Assembly: GCA_964502635.1 (NCBI GenBank)
Contig: CAZCXI010000034.1
Span: forward strand, 1 to 30,893
From: C00003060 sp964502635
Lineage (GTDB): Bacteria; Desulfobacterota; Desulfobacteria; Desulfobacterales; C00003060
Reading direction: 5' to 3'
Length of the DNA stretch: 30,893 nt
The position numbers and the translations under genes are program-made. The notes under the pieces are model-generated. The model was given only the letters and a program-made list of their open reading frames with translations, ran no database searches and was not told the origin of the DNA. Positions 1 through 8,395 of this stretch are shown here, one piece after another. Each line of letters opens with the position of its first letter. The stretch's first letter is position 1.

Positions 1-157
1 AATTGGCGCTCAGATTTGGTTCAGATTTGGCCGATCCGATTGAGCAAAACCGGAGTAATAGCGAGCTATTTCGAGGAGTTTGAGAATGAGGCATCGGTCA
101 AAGACGGGCTGAAGCTGAGATGCCAAAATGTGAAGTTGTTTTTGCGCGAGCCCTTAG
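1..157 (+). repeat. R1 dispersed repeat, copy 1 (left end outside the window)
   Basis: This copy is nearly identical to 15332-15507 (reverse orientation) and to the partial copy at 30552-30643. It ends in GCGCGAGCCCTTAG, the right terminal inverted repeat of the family. The left end is cut off or altered, and CAGATTTGG is locally duplicated near positions 11-30. An open frame runs through it from about 16 to 300, but it is open only because the repeat is, and I do not call it a gene. Confidence 0.85.
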
Positions 158-381
158 CTCACTTCTCCTCATGTATGGCTGACTCGCAAGCAACAGGCTT
201 GTCCCCCGTTCTGCAGGCGCCGGCAGTGGTGGACATTTCACGGTTTGTCCTGGCACGGGGCCTGGCCATGAACTGCAAATCTCTCCAAAATCAGTCTTAA
301 TCCGGCGTCAAATTTGTCACGGGCTGGCACAGGTTTCACTCGGGGACATTACTCCGTGTTAATCAACAGGGTTTTTCGAGG

Positions 382-1566
382 ATGACTAATAATAAAGAGA
401 GCCGGAACAGCCTTAGCAGGAAGCTCTTGTTTTTTGGATACATCCTGTTGTGTGTCGTCGGAAGCATATGCGTTTTGCGCATCCTTTTTCCAGAGCGGTG
501 GGAACAGCTATTTCACGGCCAAGCGGTCAGTCGCCTAGAAGACACGGAGATTCGTGCTGACGAACAGCTCCTGGCTGCAAAGTTGCACAAGGTTTTGGCA
601 AACAGCCGTTGGCCTGTCGGGGCTTACAGGTATCACAAAGCCATTGGCTTCGACATGACACCAGGGTTCTGCGCCAAAATGCGCAACAATCTTTTTAGCA
701 TCTGTTCGCACCAATTGGGATACAGGATTCCTGCTTTTGAAAGCCGATCGTCTTTTGAGAAAGGAGGGGTATTGTCCATCGGGTGCTCCTTTACTTATGG
801 TGATCTAGTGGAAGCAGAAGAAACCTTCACTTACCACGCGGGACGCCTCCTGGGACTGGCCAGTTACAATTACGGGGTTTGTAGCTATTCCTACGTAAGC
901 AGTTTGTTGAAGCTGGTTGATCTCGAGGACAATGGGGTGTTGGACAAGTTGGCTCCTTCCATTCTAATCCTGGGTGCTGGCGGCTGGCTGGAGGAGCGCT
1001 CTTTAACCCCTTTCTATCCAACCGGTGGGCTTCCATTCGGCTACGCGTTTCTTGATAAGAAAGGCAATAGCCTGTTTATACGACAGCCGGATGACATTTA
1101 TTCTGTCAGGCATTTATTCGAATTTCGCAAAAAGTATTTTCCATCTGGAATCCGAGAAGCCGAGTTGACGCCGGAACGGAAACGGTTAATCAAAGAGATC
1201 ATCCCGCGTGTTCTGGCGGCCATACGTGACAAAGAGAACCGTCCCAAATCACCTGTCACGTCTGAGGAACTATACAACTTCATCATAGCTCGGATACACC
1301 AAATAGCTTTGGCACACAGGATGCAATTTGTGGTTTTTTGGTTACCGAGCAGGAGATTCCCGAGACTTTCCTCAGCACTGACGCACGTGCTAGGTGCTTA
1401 TGATGACATCACCTTGGTTGATGGAACGGAGGCCACCAAGAACAAACCATCTGATCAGGTCTTCTCCCCTGATGGTCACCCCACAGCACTAGCTCACAGA
1501 GAGCTGGCGCGGCTGGTAGTCGCCGAACTGAAAGGTGAAAAGCAAATGCAACAGAATCATGACTGA
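382..1566 (+). CDS. Membrane-anchored SGNH/GDSL-type hydrolase-like protein
   Basis: A 394-residue protein. Residues about 14-34 form one hydrophobic N-terminal segment, so the rest is probably exported and membrane-tethered. IGCSFTYG around residue 136 matches the nucleophile block (GxSxTxG) of SGNH hydrolases, and SPDGHPTALAH near the C-terminus supplies the matching D364/H366 pair. Family members include carbohydrate O-acetylesterases and acyltransferase partners of envelope polysaccharides. The substrate here cannot be told. The start is ATG with a weak upstream AGGG/GAGG. It stands alone between R1 and a convergent minus-strand gene, so context does not help. SGNH fold assignment is fairly secure; enzyme activity is inference. 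Confidence 0.75.
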   Translation: MTNNKESRNSLSRKLLFFGYILLCVVGSICVLRILFPERWEQLFHGQAVSRLEDTEIRADEQLLAAKLHKVLANSRWPVGAYRYHKAIGFDMTPGFCAKMRNNLFSICSHQLGYRIPAFESRSSFEKGGVLSIGCSFTYGDLVEAEETFTYHAGRLLGLASYNYGVCSYSYVSSLLKLVDLEDNGVLDKLAPSILILGAGGWLEERSLTPFYPTGGLPFGYAFLDKKGNSLFIRQPDDIYSVRHLFEFRKKYFPSGIREAELTPERKRLIKEIIPRVLAAIRDKENRPKSPVTSEELYNFIIARIHQIALAHRMQFVVFWLPSRRFPRLSSALTHVLGAYDDITLVDGTEATKNKPSDQVFSPDGHPTALAHRELARLVVAELKGEKQMQQNHD

Positions 1567-1763
1567 AGCTGGGTCTTCAAGGTGGCCGGATAGTCTTCCT
1601 TGCACAAGTCGGGCCCTTGCCATGTCTGGTTGAGACAGCTTGCCAAAACGATATTCCTTAACCAAGTGGTTTTGACATATATTCTGTTTGCCGATTTCAT
1701 GTTGGTGATGGAAAATCATGTCGCGCCTAATCCAACCGAACCACCATCAGGCGTGGATGACGA

Positions 1764-2510
1764 CTAGCCAACCTTTTGGTCCACCTCGTCCCTCATCGGT
1801 TGGAATACCATGCTGAGATACTTGGCAAACGCAATTTTATAGAACTCTGTTGCTCGTCTCCTGAGCTTCTGAAAATCATCGGCTTCTATTGCATAGTTTC
1901 GCCTGATGTCTTCAAGTTCTTTTTCGTGGTCAATGGTGTCCGACGCCTCGTCGAGAGCAGCTCTGGAAATGGCCAGGACGAGGGTGAAGAGTTTTTTGAC
2001 TGCTTGAAAGTAGGCCTCTTTCTGGCCATCATAGTGGGTGAGGCTGTCACCCCATAATTCGGAATCTTCGATGTGGGCCTCTGTAGGCTGGCGGAAACTG
2101 TCAGACGGGATCAGGGCATCGACCATCTCGTATACTTTTCTTAGAATCGGTTCCATCAGGGCCTTATTTCCGGCCATAGGAAGGACCAACTCGTTCATAA
2201 GCTCCTGGGGTTCGATGTTGAGATGACGACATTCGTGCTCAAGAACCGTGCTGAGCCTCTCGAGACGATTCTCATCAGCTTTTTCTTCATCAGGACTGAT
2301 CACCGGAAGCTGGGCGTGCTTTCTTATTGAACGATGAATCAAAAAGCTCGCCATCAGGGACATGACATACAAGAGCCCCGAGGCTTTATCCATTGCCACA
2401 CGCCGTTTTTTCAGAAAGGCTCTGATCTCATCACTCATCGGGTGTCCTCTCACGGCCTCTCCAAATTCCTGCTTTTTTCTTTCTTTTTTCAGTCGGCTTT
2501 TTCTTCCCAT
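1764..2510 (-). CDS. Conserved-looking hypothetical protein with basic N-terminus
   Basis: I do not recognise this 248-residue protein. The open frame extends 43 codons further upstream, but ATG at 2510 is chosen because GGGAGGTGA lies about five bases before it. The N-terminus (MGRKSRLKKERKKQ) is very basic. One moderately hydrophobic stretch follows at about residues 40-60 (LLYVMSLMASFLIH), and the rest is charged and helical, with no cysteine-rich or catalytic motif. The basic start could contact nucleic acid or membrane phosphates; this is speculation. It is convergent with the SGNH gene and followed by about 200 bases without a gene. Confidence 0.6.
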   Translation of the reverse strand: MGRKSRLKKERKKQEFGEAVRGHPMSDEIRAFLKKRRVAMDKASGLLYVMSLMASFLIHRSIRKHAQLPVISPDEEKADENRLERLSTVLEHECRHLNIEPQELMNELVLPMAGNKALMEPILRKVYEMVDALIPSDSFRQPTEAHIEDSELWGDSLTHYDGQKEAYFQAVKKLFTLVLAISRAALDEASDTIDHEKELEDIRRNYAIEADDFQKLRRRATEFYKIAFAKYLSMVFQPMRDEVDQKVG

Positions 2511-2757
2511 GATGTCACCTCCCAGCCAAAGGCATTCGTCCTTACAGCTAATTGAAATCGCAAAGGCTGTCAAACAGCCGGGGCAAATCGTGTCCCATAC
2601 ACAGCCTCGAACTCTACCCCAATATTGCATAAACGACATGGCTAAAAGTCCTCAAAAGCAATAGTAGCCCATTTTTGCGGTCGTTTTGGGCAACATTGTC
2701 GAGTTCACTGCGAGAGATATCCAGAAAGGTTGGAAAGACAGCCATGTTATTTATCCT

Positions 2758-2885
2758 GCGGGAAAGCCGATGATACCGCATCTCCTGTGTTGTAACGGGT
2801 TCGCGGCAAATGACTGACTACAGCCTCACCCTTTGACGCCTTGGACCTGCGGCATCCTCGACTCTTGCAACGTTAGGGTCTATTG
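2758..2885 (+). repeat. R5 dispersed repeat, copy a
   Basis: This matches 12106-12228 in the same orientation with scattered mismatches. Shared blocks include TTCGCGG(T/C)AAATGACT, ACAGC(T/C)TCACC, ACGCCTTGGA and CTTGCAACGTT or its one-base variant. The two copies are diverged enough to be old. No terminal inverted repeat is obvious. Confidence 0.65.
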
Positions 2886-3087
2886 TCTGGAAGATTGGCC
2901 GCTTCGTTTCCCGCAAGTCCTGTCCTTTAGGGAGGAGAGCTTCACTTTTGCGGCAGGCTGACTGTACGCCACTTATGGTATGGGACGATCCATCTTCGAA
3001 GACGGCGTGCTCATGATTTGGGGCCACGGTTGATGAAACACTATGATGCCTTTTTGCCGAAAACCCACTTTTCGATGATGGCCCCTC

Positions 3088-3113
3088 CCTGATTGAGTTT
3101 TGACTCGATCAGG
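3088..3113. other. 11-bp hairpin without a T-tract
   Basis: CCTGATTGAGT and ACTCGATCAGG pair (one G-T) around a TTTG loop. There is no T-run on either side, so it is not a canonical terminator. It could be a protein-binding palindrome or an RNA structure. Confidence 0.4.
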
Positions 3114-3281
3114 TTACCATGACTGGAACGTGGGAACACGCCCCGGTCTTTGGCTGAACGCAGGAATCGTGTCTGCGTATGACGCAAATGATATTTGCTG
3201 GGAATCTAGCTAGTTATGATTTTCTGATGGTGAGATTTGGATGTAGCAACGTGGGCGCATCGGACCGAAGGGTTTCCAATC

Positions 3282-3297
3282 CGTCAAGCTTTTGACG
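3282..3297 (-). terminator. Short hairpin just after the RRM gene (weak terminator candidate)
   Basis: CGTCAA and TTGACG form a 6-bp stem around a four-base loop, directly behind the RRM stop codon. No T-run follows on the minus strand, so termination is doubtful. Confidence 0.3.
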
Positions 3298-3299
3298 CT

Positions 3300-3572
3300 C
3301 TAATGTCTTCGAAACCCCGACTTTCGTCTTGAGGGGCGCACTTCATTGACTCTGAGGAGGCATCCGTTGAACGGGCAGTCATTCAATTCTTTTTTGGCCT
3401 TTTCGGCCTCGGACCGGCTCGACATCTGCACAAATCCATAACGTTTGCCGTTTAAGATATTGACCTGCTGGACGTCACCGTGATTGGAAAACAGTTGCCT
3501 CAACTGCTCGGTTTCTTCAGCAGCCGTTACACAATGACTGAGGTTTCCCACAAAAAGCTTCCTGCCTTGCAT
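3300..3572 (-). CDS. RNA recognition motif (RRM) RNA-binding protein
   Basis: This is a single-domain RRM protein of about 90 residues. RNP2 (KLFVGNL) begins at about residue 4 and RNP1 (KRYGFVQM) at about residue 43, both with the aromatic RNA-stacking positions intact. A basic tail (RPSRRKSGFRRH) follows. Such small RRM proteins act as RNA chaperones in cyanobacteria and many Desulfobacterota. The ATG at 3572 is preferred to one four codons upstream because GGAG sits six bases before it. The next gene upstream on the same strand is a cold-shock protein, another single-domain RNA chaperone, with repeat R6 between them. Confidence 0.9.
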   Translation of the reverse strand: MQGRKLFVGNLSHCVTAAEETEQLRQLFSNHGDVQQVNILNGKRYGFVQMSSRSEAEKAKKELNDCPFNGCLLRVNEVRPSRRKSGFRRH

Positions 3573-3686
3573 TGCAGACTCCATGCTCCGGCTTTTGATT
3601 TGTTGAGCCTGTTTCTTAAGAACTTTGCCCAGGTGCCCATCCGCGAAACACTATCCAATCAATGGGCACGGGCGTGTGTTTCCAAT

Positions 3687-3815
3687 TCAGAAATTTTCTG
3701 CTCTGAGCAAGGCTGTACAAGGGTTTTCGCCGAGGCATACTGTTTTCAAGCCGCAGGCGCTAATCCCGTGGAGAACGCCGCTCAGAGGAAAAAAGGCCGC
3801 TTATGGATGGAAACT
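3687..3815 (-). repeat. R6 dispersed repeat, copy a
   Basis: The reverse complement of this stretch aligns with 14563-14716. Shared blocks are CATCCATAA, GGCGTTCTCC, GCGCCTGC(A/G)GCTTG, CGGCGAAAACCCTTGT and a closing TTTCTGAAT. Copy b has an extra GC-rich internal stretch. The similarity is patchy but too ordered to be chance. It lies between the cold-shock and RRM genes. Confidence 0.6.
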
Positions 3816-3859
3816 GGCTGAGCTCGACGAGATGCCTTTGATGTTCAAACAGCCGTGAT

Positions 3860-4060
3860 CTACACCTTGACGACATTCTTGGCTGTAGGCCCCTTGTCGC
3901 CCTGCTCTACGTCAAAAGTCACCCGGTCGCCTTCAGCCAGGCTCTTGAATCCAGAGCCGCTGATAGCCGAGTGATGAACAAAGACATCCTTATCGCCGTC
4001 ACGCTCAATAAAACCATATCCCTTTTGATCACTAAACCACTTCACAATGCCTTCTGCCAT
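3860..4060 (-). CDS. Cold-shock protein (CspA family)
   Basis: A 66-residue single-domain cold-shock protein, an OB-fold that binds single-stranded RNA and DNA and melts RNA structure. RNP1 (KGYGFIE) and RNP2 (VFVHHS) are intact, and the family opening GIVKWFSDQKGYGF is present. The start is ATG at 4060. AGGAGG lies about 11 bases upstream, which is long, and the intervening ATG is out of frame. A good promoter about 200 bases upstream implies a long leader, as is usual for regulated csp genes. The protein is of normal family length. Confidence 0.95.
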   Translation of the reverse strand: MAEGIVKWFSDQKGYGFIERDGDKDVFVHHSAISGSGFKSLAEGDRVTFDVEQGDKGPTAKNVVKV

Positions 4061-4260
4061 GGCGCATTTTTCCTCCTTCGTCGTTGTTTCGTACAGCGTT
4101 TCAGGCGTTACTTTGGAAGCGGCCACAAGAATCGCATCGCCAAGGCAAAAGGCGAGATTGAAGTGGGTTCCAAAATACGGACCCTGGTTCCTGGTTTCCG
4201 TGCTCGATCCGGCTCCTTCACATGACCCAGGCTTCGTGGCAAGGCGACCCTCGGACCGAA
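4061..4260 (-). other. Long 5' leader of the cold-shock gene
   Basis: About 200 bases lie between the predicted transcription start and the csp ATG. Long structured leaders control cspA-type mRNAs at low temperature; whether this one does so is inference. No other gene is seen here. Confidence 0.4.
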
Positions 4261-4267
4261 TGATGTC

Positions 4268-4296
4268 ACTCTAGTGTGCATAGGCCGACGTGTCAA
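4268..4296 (-). promoter_or_regulatory. Sigma-70 type promoter of the cold-shock gene
   Basis: On the minus strand TTGACA (4296-4291), a 17-base spacer and TAGAGT (4273-4268) match the -35/-10 consensus: 6 of 6 and 4 of 6 with ideal spacing. It points at the csp gene. Confidence 0.7.
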
Positions 4297-4479
4297 TAAA
4301 AACATCATAGGGCAAGGTTGACCATGATGGATGTGATTTGTCAGGGCTTATGATTACAAACCAGACGGTTCCATAATACATTCGTAATGGACACCCTGCA
4401 TTCCATCAGATTCTGTGGCCAAGTTTTGTTGAACAGATATGCTGACATGGTTTACCAGGGAAACAATCTGGAAAATAGA

Positions 4480-5289
4480 TTACTTGGCAAAGCGCTCCAG
4501 TTGAAAAACGCCGCCAGGATGGTGTTGGATGGGATCGAAGATTGTCTTGATGTCCGCTTTCTTCTTTTTACACAGCATGTAGATTTTACAGAAGGTAAGC
4601 GTGGTCATGGCTACCACGTGCCTGGTGGAGAGCAGTTTCTGGACATTGACTGAGAAGTTTCTGTATCTTTGCCGGCGATCTCCTTTTGCCTTGATCCCGT
4701 TGCTGCCGATGATCAGCAAACGACGTTTTCCCCCTTTATCCAGGTCAAAACCGGCAAGTTCGTCCCACTTGTCCCAGGTGTCGTTCAGATCCGTCACATT
4801 GTTCACTATTTTCAGACCCCAAGTAACCTCCGCACCCGGTATTCTGGCCAGCCGCTCAATGGCGGGGTGATCGGGACACGGCGAGACGACCACACCAAGA
4901 TCCTGCAAAAGGCACTGTGCGGCGTCGGTGAGAAGCAACACATTCTTGCTTGTCAATAGCCAGTCGAGCGCTTGGAGCGTGGTTTCTGTCCCAGCTTTCG
5001 TGCTCCTACCTTTGGATTGGTCGTTTTCCTTGTTCCTGGCCTCTGTGAAGGTGGTTCTGAGTTTCTCAACGATGAAGACGGTGACCAGGCAGGCCAAGGA
5101 TAGGAGTAAGTGTTGATTGTTACTGTCTTGTACTGGGAGATAGAAGGCAAAAACGAGCAAAAAGAGCTGGAAGAGTTGCAAGGTCCGGTGTTTCAAAGTG
5201 CAGTCCTGTCGTGTGGTGTCCGTCTTGTCCAACGTGCCAGCTCCTGTATTCGAGCAAGTATTGCTTTTGCAGGTCTGTGCAAAATGCAA
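4480..5289 (-). CDS. Hypothetical two-TM membrane protein with possible nuclease-like C-terminal domain
   Basis: About 269 residues if translation begins at TTG 5289; the true start is uncertain and no clear ribosome site is visible. Two hydrophobic segments lie at about residues 39-52 and 61-76, followed by a soluble domain. The end of that domain (RLLIIGSNG..., a conserved-looking R, then ALTT-like VVAMTTLTF, and a closing PGGVFQL) recalls the C-terminal half of restriction-endonuclease-like domain proteins, where a strand ending in a G-N is followed by a 'TT..L' helix. I see no confident PD-ExK triad, so this is only a resemblance. It is flanked by gene-free DNA on both sides. Confidence 0.5.
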   Translation of the reverse strand: MHFAQTCKSNTCSNTGAGTLDKTDTTRQDCTLKHRTLQLFQLFLLVFAFYLPVQDSNNQHLLLSLACLVTVFIVEKLRTTFTEARNKENDQSKGRSTKAGTETTLQALDWLLTSKNVLLLTDAAQCLLQDLGVVVSPCPDHPAIERLARIPGAEVTWGLKIVNNVTDLNDTWDKWDELAGFDLDKGGKRRLLIIGSNGIKAKGDRRQRYRNFSVNVQKLLSTRHVVAMTTLTFCKIYMLCKKKKADIKTIFDPIQHHPGGVFQLERFAK

Positions 5290-5370
5290 CTATTATGCCG
5301 AAACTATTCTGCCAGATTACAGGTTACAAGGCCGCCCCGTCACGAGGATGGACCGGTTGCTGGCCGCAAG

Positions 5371-5390
5371 CCCCGTCCTTCAGGGTGGAG
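5371..5390. other. Hairpin resembling an IS200/IS605-type end
   Basis: CCCCGTCCTTCAGGGTGGAG resembles the CCCGTCCTTCAGGGCGGG hairpin common at the ends of IS200/IS605-family elements. No tnpA or tnpB remnant is visible nearby, so at most it is a scar. Confidence 0.2.
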
Positions 5391-5440
5391 GGCCTGAGGC
5401 ACGTTCGGTTTTCCCCTGCCCCCATCATGTTGGCTGGTGA

Positions 5441-7567
5441 TCAAATCGGTCTGTCCGCCGGCATCGAAGGCATAAGCGCAGCCTTGTTATAATATTGACC
5501 AGACCGACGGGAAAGGAAGAATGATGCCAAGAGATAAAAAAGCGAAGCGAGCAGGGCGAGGGCCTTCAATCCCAGAAGCATTGAAAGATACTCTAGGCAA
5601 CCACCCAGAACCGATCCGAGCAAGTTTGAGCCGAGCGAAGCCGTCGGATTGGCAGAGCGCGAAAGAAGAATAGACACGATAATGCCGGCAACCCCAATAG
5701 GCAACGCATTGATGAATCCGCCCAAAAGACCCCTGATCAGCAGGGGATAATGATTTAAAATTGCATTGTCCGATGCCCAGAGTGGAACAATGCAAAGCAA
5801 GAGCAGGAAAAACCAAGGCAAGGGACGCTTCAACCTGAAGCGTTCAACCAACAGATTCGCCAGCAAAATCATGGCCAGGATACCGGTGAAGATAGCGGAA
5901 TTAACGATCCACGTGGACCCAAACAACAAAGACAAACTCGTCACTCCCCGTGTTTCGATGAGCAAAAAACCTGCTCCCATAAAGAACAATACCGAATCAA
6001 AATCGGATGTAATTGTTTTTCGACCAAATGCCAGGGGCGTCGAGACGAAGGCTATGATGAGAAGGGTGGCGAGGACTGTAACATAACCCCATGGGAATAA
6101 TCCCGGGCGCACATAGAGAAAGGGCCAATCGTCGCTGACGGTTCTGACGGAAGTTTCACCTGAAGATGGATATATCCTGGGATATTTCGCCAGACGATCG
6201 TCACGAAGATGATTCATGTCTGGTGCAACCAGGTAAGTGGCACCAAAATTCATACCATGATAGATGGCAATCGGAGGCGTGCCCGTCGCCTTGGCAATCG
6301 TCCAATAGAGCCTGTCGGCAATCCACTGTCCAGCATAAACGCTGAAGCTGATACTCAGATGTCCCCGCTCCGACACGTGCCTCCAGGCCGATCGAATTCC
6401 TTCCTCTGAATAGACGTAATTGTCGAGCCTAAGAGAAGACATTGACGAGAACATAGCATGAGAATCAAGCAGGCCATAACAGATGACGTCGAACGGCTTG
6501 CCGTGATACTGTTCAAAAAAGGCCCTTGCATCATTGACTACAGTTATGACTCTAGGGTCCTCATACGGCTTTTCAGGATGGAGGCGCTTGCCCAGTTCGA
6601 TGATCTTTCCGTCAATGTCTACTGAATAGACTTGGCGATAATCGTTGCGAAGCGCGGCTTGAACATCATTACCGGTTCCTGCTCCGACGATCAGAGCGCT
6701 GTGTCGGGCGTTATTTACTTGAAATGGGAGATCATACACATCTCGAAGAAAACCGAGTCTCTTCAACGCTTCCGTGGAGACCGTTCCATTTGTCATGGTT
6801 CGGTCTGAAAAATCATAGATGAATTGGTGGAAATCGCGATTCACATCGAGTCTCAAACCGCTCCGACAGGCGCGCACATCGATTCTGTTGTAGGAGGAAT
6901 AGACCGCACCATCTACGGAGCACCAAGCCAAAACCAGGATACCTGCAAAAGCCAGCAGGGAAAGCGGTTTGCGGGAAAGCCAGACAAAGGGGAGGCAACC
7001 GATGCATAACCATACGGGAGGGCCTGCGTTAAGAAATGTTGCCATTACAAAAACGACGATGCCAAGTAACGACCCAAAGAGGTCACAGGAATATGCTCGT
7101 AGTATGGGAAGCTTCGAAAAGAGGAAACCAACAGGAGAGCCTGCGAACAGGAAAACAATGATCACCAGGGAAAAAAGCAATATGAAAACCAGTAGGTTTG
7201 AGATGTATTGCACCATTGCGCCAGAAAAGGCCTCACCACCCCATAAGGCAACTGTTTGATCAGGAAAAGGCATGTGCATGAAGTGAAGACTTTGTGAGAA
7301 GGCTAGCGGTATCGATAGGACGAATAGTGCTGGCAGTGTACAGTGGACCAAGCCTCGGTGCCTGGCTCCCAGGGCTACTCCAAGCCCCATACCCAAAAAA
7401 GAACAGATTAAGACGAGATTGTTGAAATAGGCAAAGACTCTAATCTGACTGGAAGTCCACCGGATGAGCGCCAGTTCCAACGCCAATATGCCGAACGTGG
7501 ACAAGCCTATTTGAAAGCCTATCGGCCCGCGTTTTTCGGGCGATATGGCGCTGTCGGTAAGCAACAT
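5441..7567 (-). CDS. Polytopic membrane protein with spermidine-synthase-like domain
   Basis: A protein of about 708 residues: an N-terminal block of roughly seven hydrophobic helices, a soluble SAM-binding Rossmann domain, then a C-terminal block of about seven helices. In the middle domain, LIVGAGTGNDV (DNA about 6662-6694) is motif I, VYSVDIDGKIIELGK carries the acidic ribose-binding position, and FDVICYGLLDS follows. True aminopropyltransferases have a catalytic Asp in (V/I)xDxxDP; here the first Asp position is Gly, so polyamine synthesis is doubtful. The frame is open up to 7747, but those extra codons come from a REP hairpin. ATG 7567 or ATG 7624 are the likely starts; neither has a strong ribosome site. 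The physiological role of such membrane SpeE-like proteins is largely unknown. Confidence 0.75.
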   Translation of the reverse strand: MLLTDSAISPEKRGPIGFQIGLSTFGILALELALIRWTSSQIRVFAYFNNLVLICSFLGMGLGVALGARHRGLVHCTLPALFVLSIPLAFSQSLHFMHMPFPDQTVALWGGEAFSGAMVQYISNLLVFILLFSLVIIVFLFAGSPVGFLFSKLPILRAYSCDLFGSLLGIVVFVMATFLNAGPPVWLCIGCLPFVWLSRKPLSLLAFAGILVLAWCSVDGAVYSSYNRIDVRACRSGLRLDVNRDFHQFIYDFSDRTMTNGTVSTEALKRLGFLRDVYDLPFQVNNARHSALIVGAGTGNDVQAALRNDYRQVYSVDIDGKIIELGKRLHPEKPYEDPRVITVVNDARAFFEQYHGKPFDVICYGLLDSHAMFSSMSSLRLDNYVYSEEGIRSAWRHVSERGHLSISFSVYAGQWIADRLYWTIAKATGTPPIAIYHGMNFGATYLVAPDMNHLRDDRLAKYPRIYPSSGETSVRTVSDDWPFLYVRPGLFPWGYVTVLATLLIIAFVSTPLAFGRKTITSDFDSVLFFMGAGFLLIETRGVTSLSLLFGSTWIVNSAIFTGILAMILLANLLVERFRLKRPLPWFFLLLLCIVPLWASDNAILNHYPLLIRGLLGGFINALPIGVAGIIVSILLSRSANPTASLGSNLLGSVLGGCLEYLSMLLGLKALALLASLFYLLASFFLSRRSGQYYNKAALMPSMPADRPI

Positions 7568-7693
7568 ATGATGCACTGCCTGGGTTCTACTTGAAAAGCT
7601 GATAGCCGTTTTGACGTCATCCATCAACACCGGAGAGGTTTCAGCAGGAATTGTGCCAATACCACCGGCAGAGGATTCTGCCCAGTGCCGATG

Positions 7694-7807
7694 AACCGTA
7701 AAAGCGAGCGCATTCCCCGTAGCTTGCTGCGGGGTTAGCGAGCGCATCCAAAAAAGTCAGCGTTCCTTACGGTCGAAGATTCCCTGTAGCTTGCTACAGG
7801 GAGCTTC
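7694..7807. repeat. REP-like tandem hairpins (R3, copy a)
   Basis: Two related palindromes lie about 47 bases apart: CCCCGTAGCTTGCTGCGGGG (7715-7734, one G-T pair) and CCCTGTAGCTTGCTACAGGG (7782-7801, perfect 9-bp stem, with outer GAAG/CTTC arms to 7775-7807). The first, with its flanks AAGCGAGCGCATT and TTAGCGAGCG, recurs at 30840-30893. The form is that of repetitive extragenic palindromes. The pair spans the junction of two genes and supplies the end of the upstream one. Confidence 0.8.
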
Positions 7808-8347
7808 AATCGCCTTTCTAAACTCTTTTCCGCCATCAAATACCTTGTGCACCTTGCCTCGCACATGAAAGACGACATCGCTGGCATCAAGCCTTCCGCG
7901 AATAACATCTGAGAGCTGCCACACGGTGAAGCAGATGAAAGGCACCGCCAGGCTGTAACCCATGAAGCCCTTTTCGCCGTGGGCAAGGACTCCGAGCAAG
8001 ATCGCACACGCGGCGATTATAAGAAAACAAGAGGCAACACAAAGCTTTCTAAGACGGGCCTTTGACTTACTAAAGACTTTCACGCCAAAGGGATGATGAC
8101 ATATGGGACAGGTGAGATTTATTCTGTTGTATCCTTTGTCAGGGACAATAAACGGTTGTTGCCATGTTTCATATTGAGTCAAGGTCAGCCTGCCGCGACC
8201 TCGGCTTCGGTAAATCTCCTGCTCAGTTTCACAGCCCAATCTTATTGAAACTGTAATCGGCGTTGTTTTCCCCTCTCGCCTGGTCTCATTCCCGTGCCCG
8301 GCCGGATCATTTCCTATATCGCTACGACACGCGCCGGTTGTCTTCAC
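7757..8347 (-). CDS. Zinc-ribbon, two-TM hypothetical membrane protein
   Basis: About 196 residues starting at GTG 8347; the start is tentative. CPICHHPFGVKV carries one CxxC knuckle at about residues 80-83, which could bind zinc with the nearby histidines or in a dimer. Two hydrophobic helices follow (VASCFLIIAACAILLGVLA and MGYSLAVPFICFTVW), then a short soluble tail. The last 17 or so codons (from EAPCSKLQGIF) are read out of a REP hairpin, so the C-terminus was probably extended or replaced by the repeat. It lies 48 bases downstream of the UspA gene and could be co-transcribed. Function unknown. Confidence 0.6.
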   Translation of the reverse strand: MKTTGACRSDIGNDPAGHGNETRREGKTTPITVSIRLGCETEQEIYRSRGRGRLTLTQYETWQQPFIVPDKGYNRINLTCPICHHPFGVKVFSKSKARLRKLCVASCFLIIAACAILLGVLAHGEKGFMGYSLAVPFICFTVWQLSDVIRGRLDASDVVFHVRGKVHKVFDGGKEFRKAIEAPCSKLQGIFDRKER

Positions 8348-8395
8348 CGCCTAATGTCTTGAAATTGTGTCAGGTGATCACTCTTTCGTCTCGAA

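Larger units (their letters stand above)
2511..3299. other. Gene-free stretch of about 790 bases holding R5 and hairpins
   Basis: No open frame here has a ribosome site or a recognisable product. It contains R5 copy a (2758-2885), an 11-bp hairpin at 3088-3113 and a small hairpin just after the RRM gene (3282-3297). The remainder shows nothing I can name. Confidence 0.5.

Noticed and set aside
16..300. Open frame of 94 codons at the left edge
   Set aside because: It runs through repeat R1; the same sequence is non-coding or reversed elsewhere, and there is no ribosome site.
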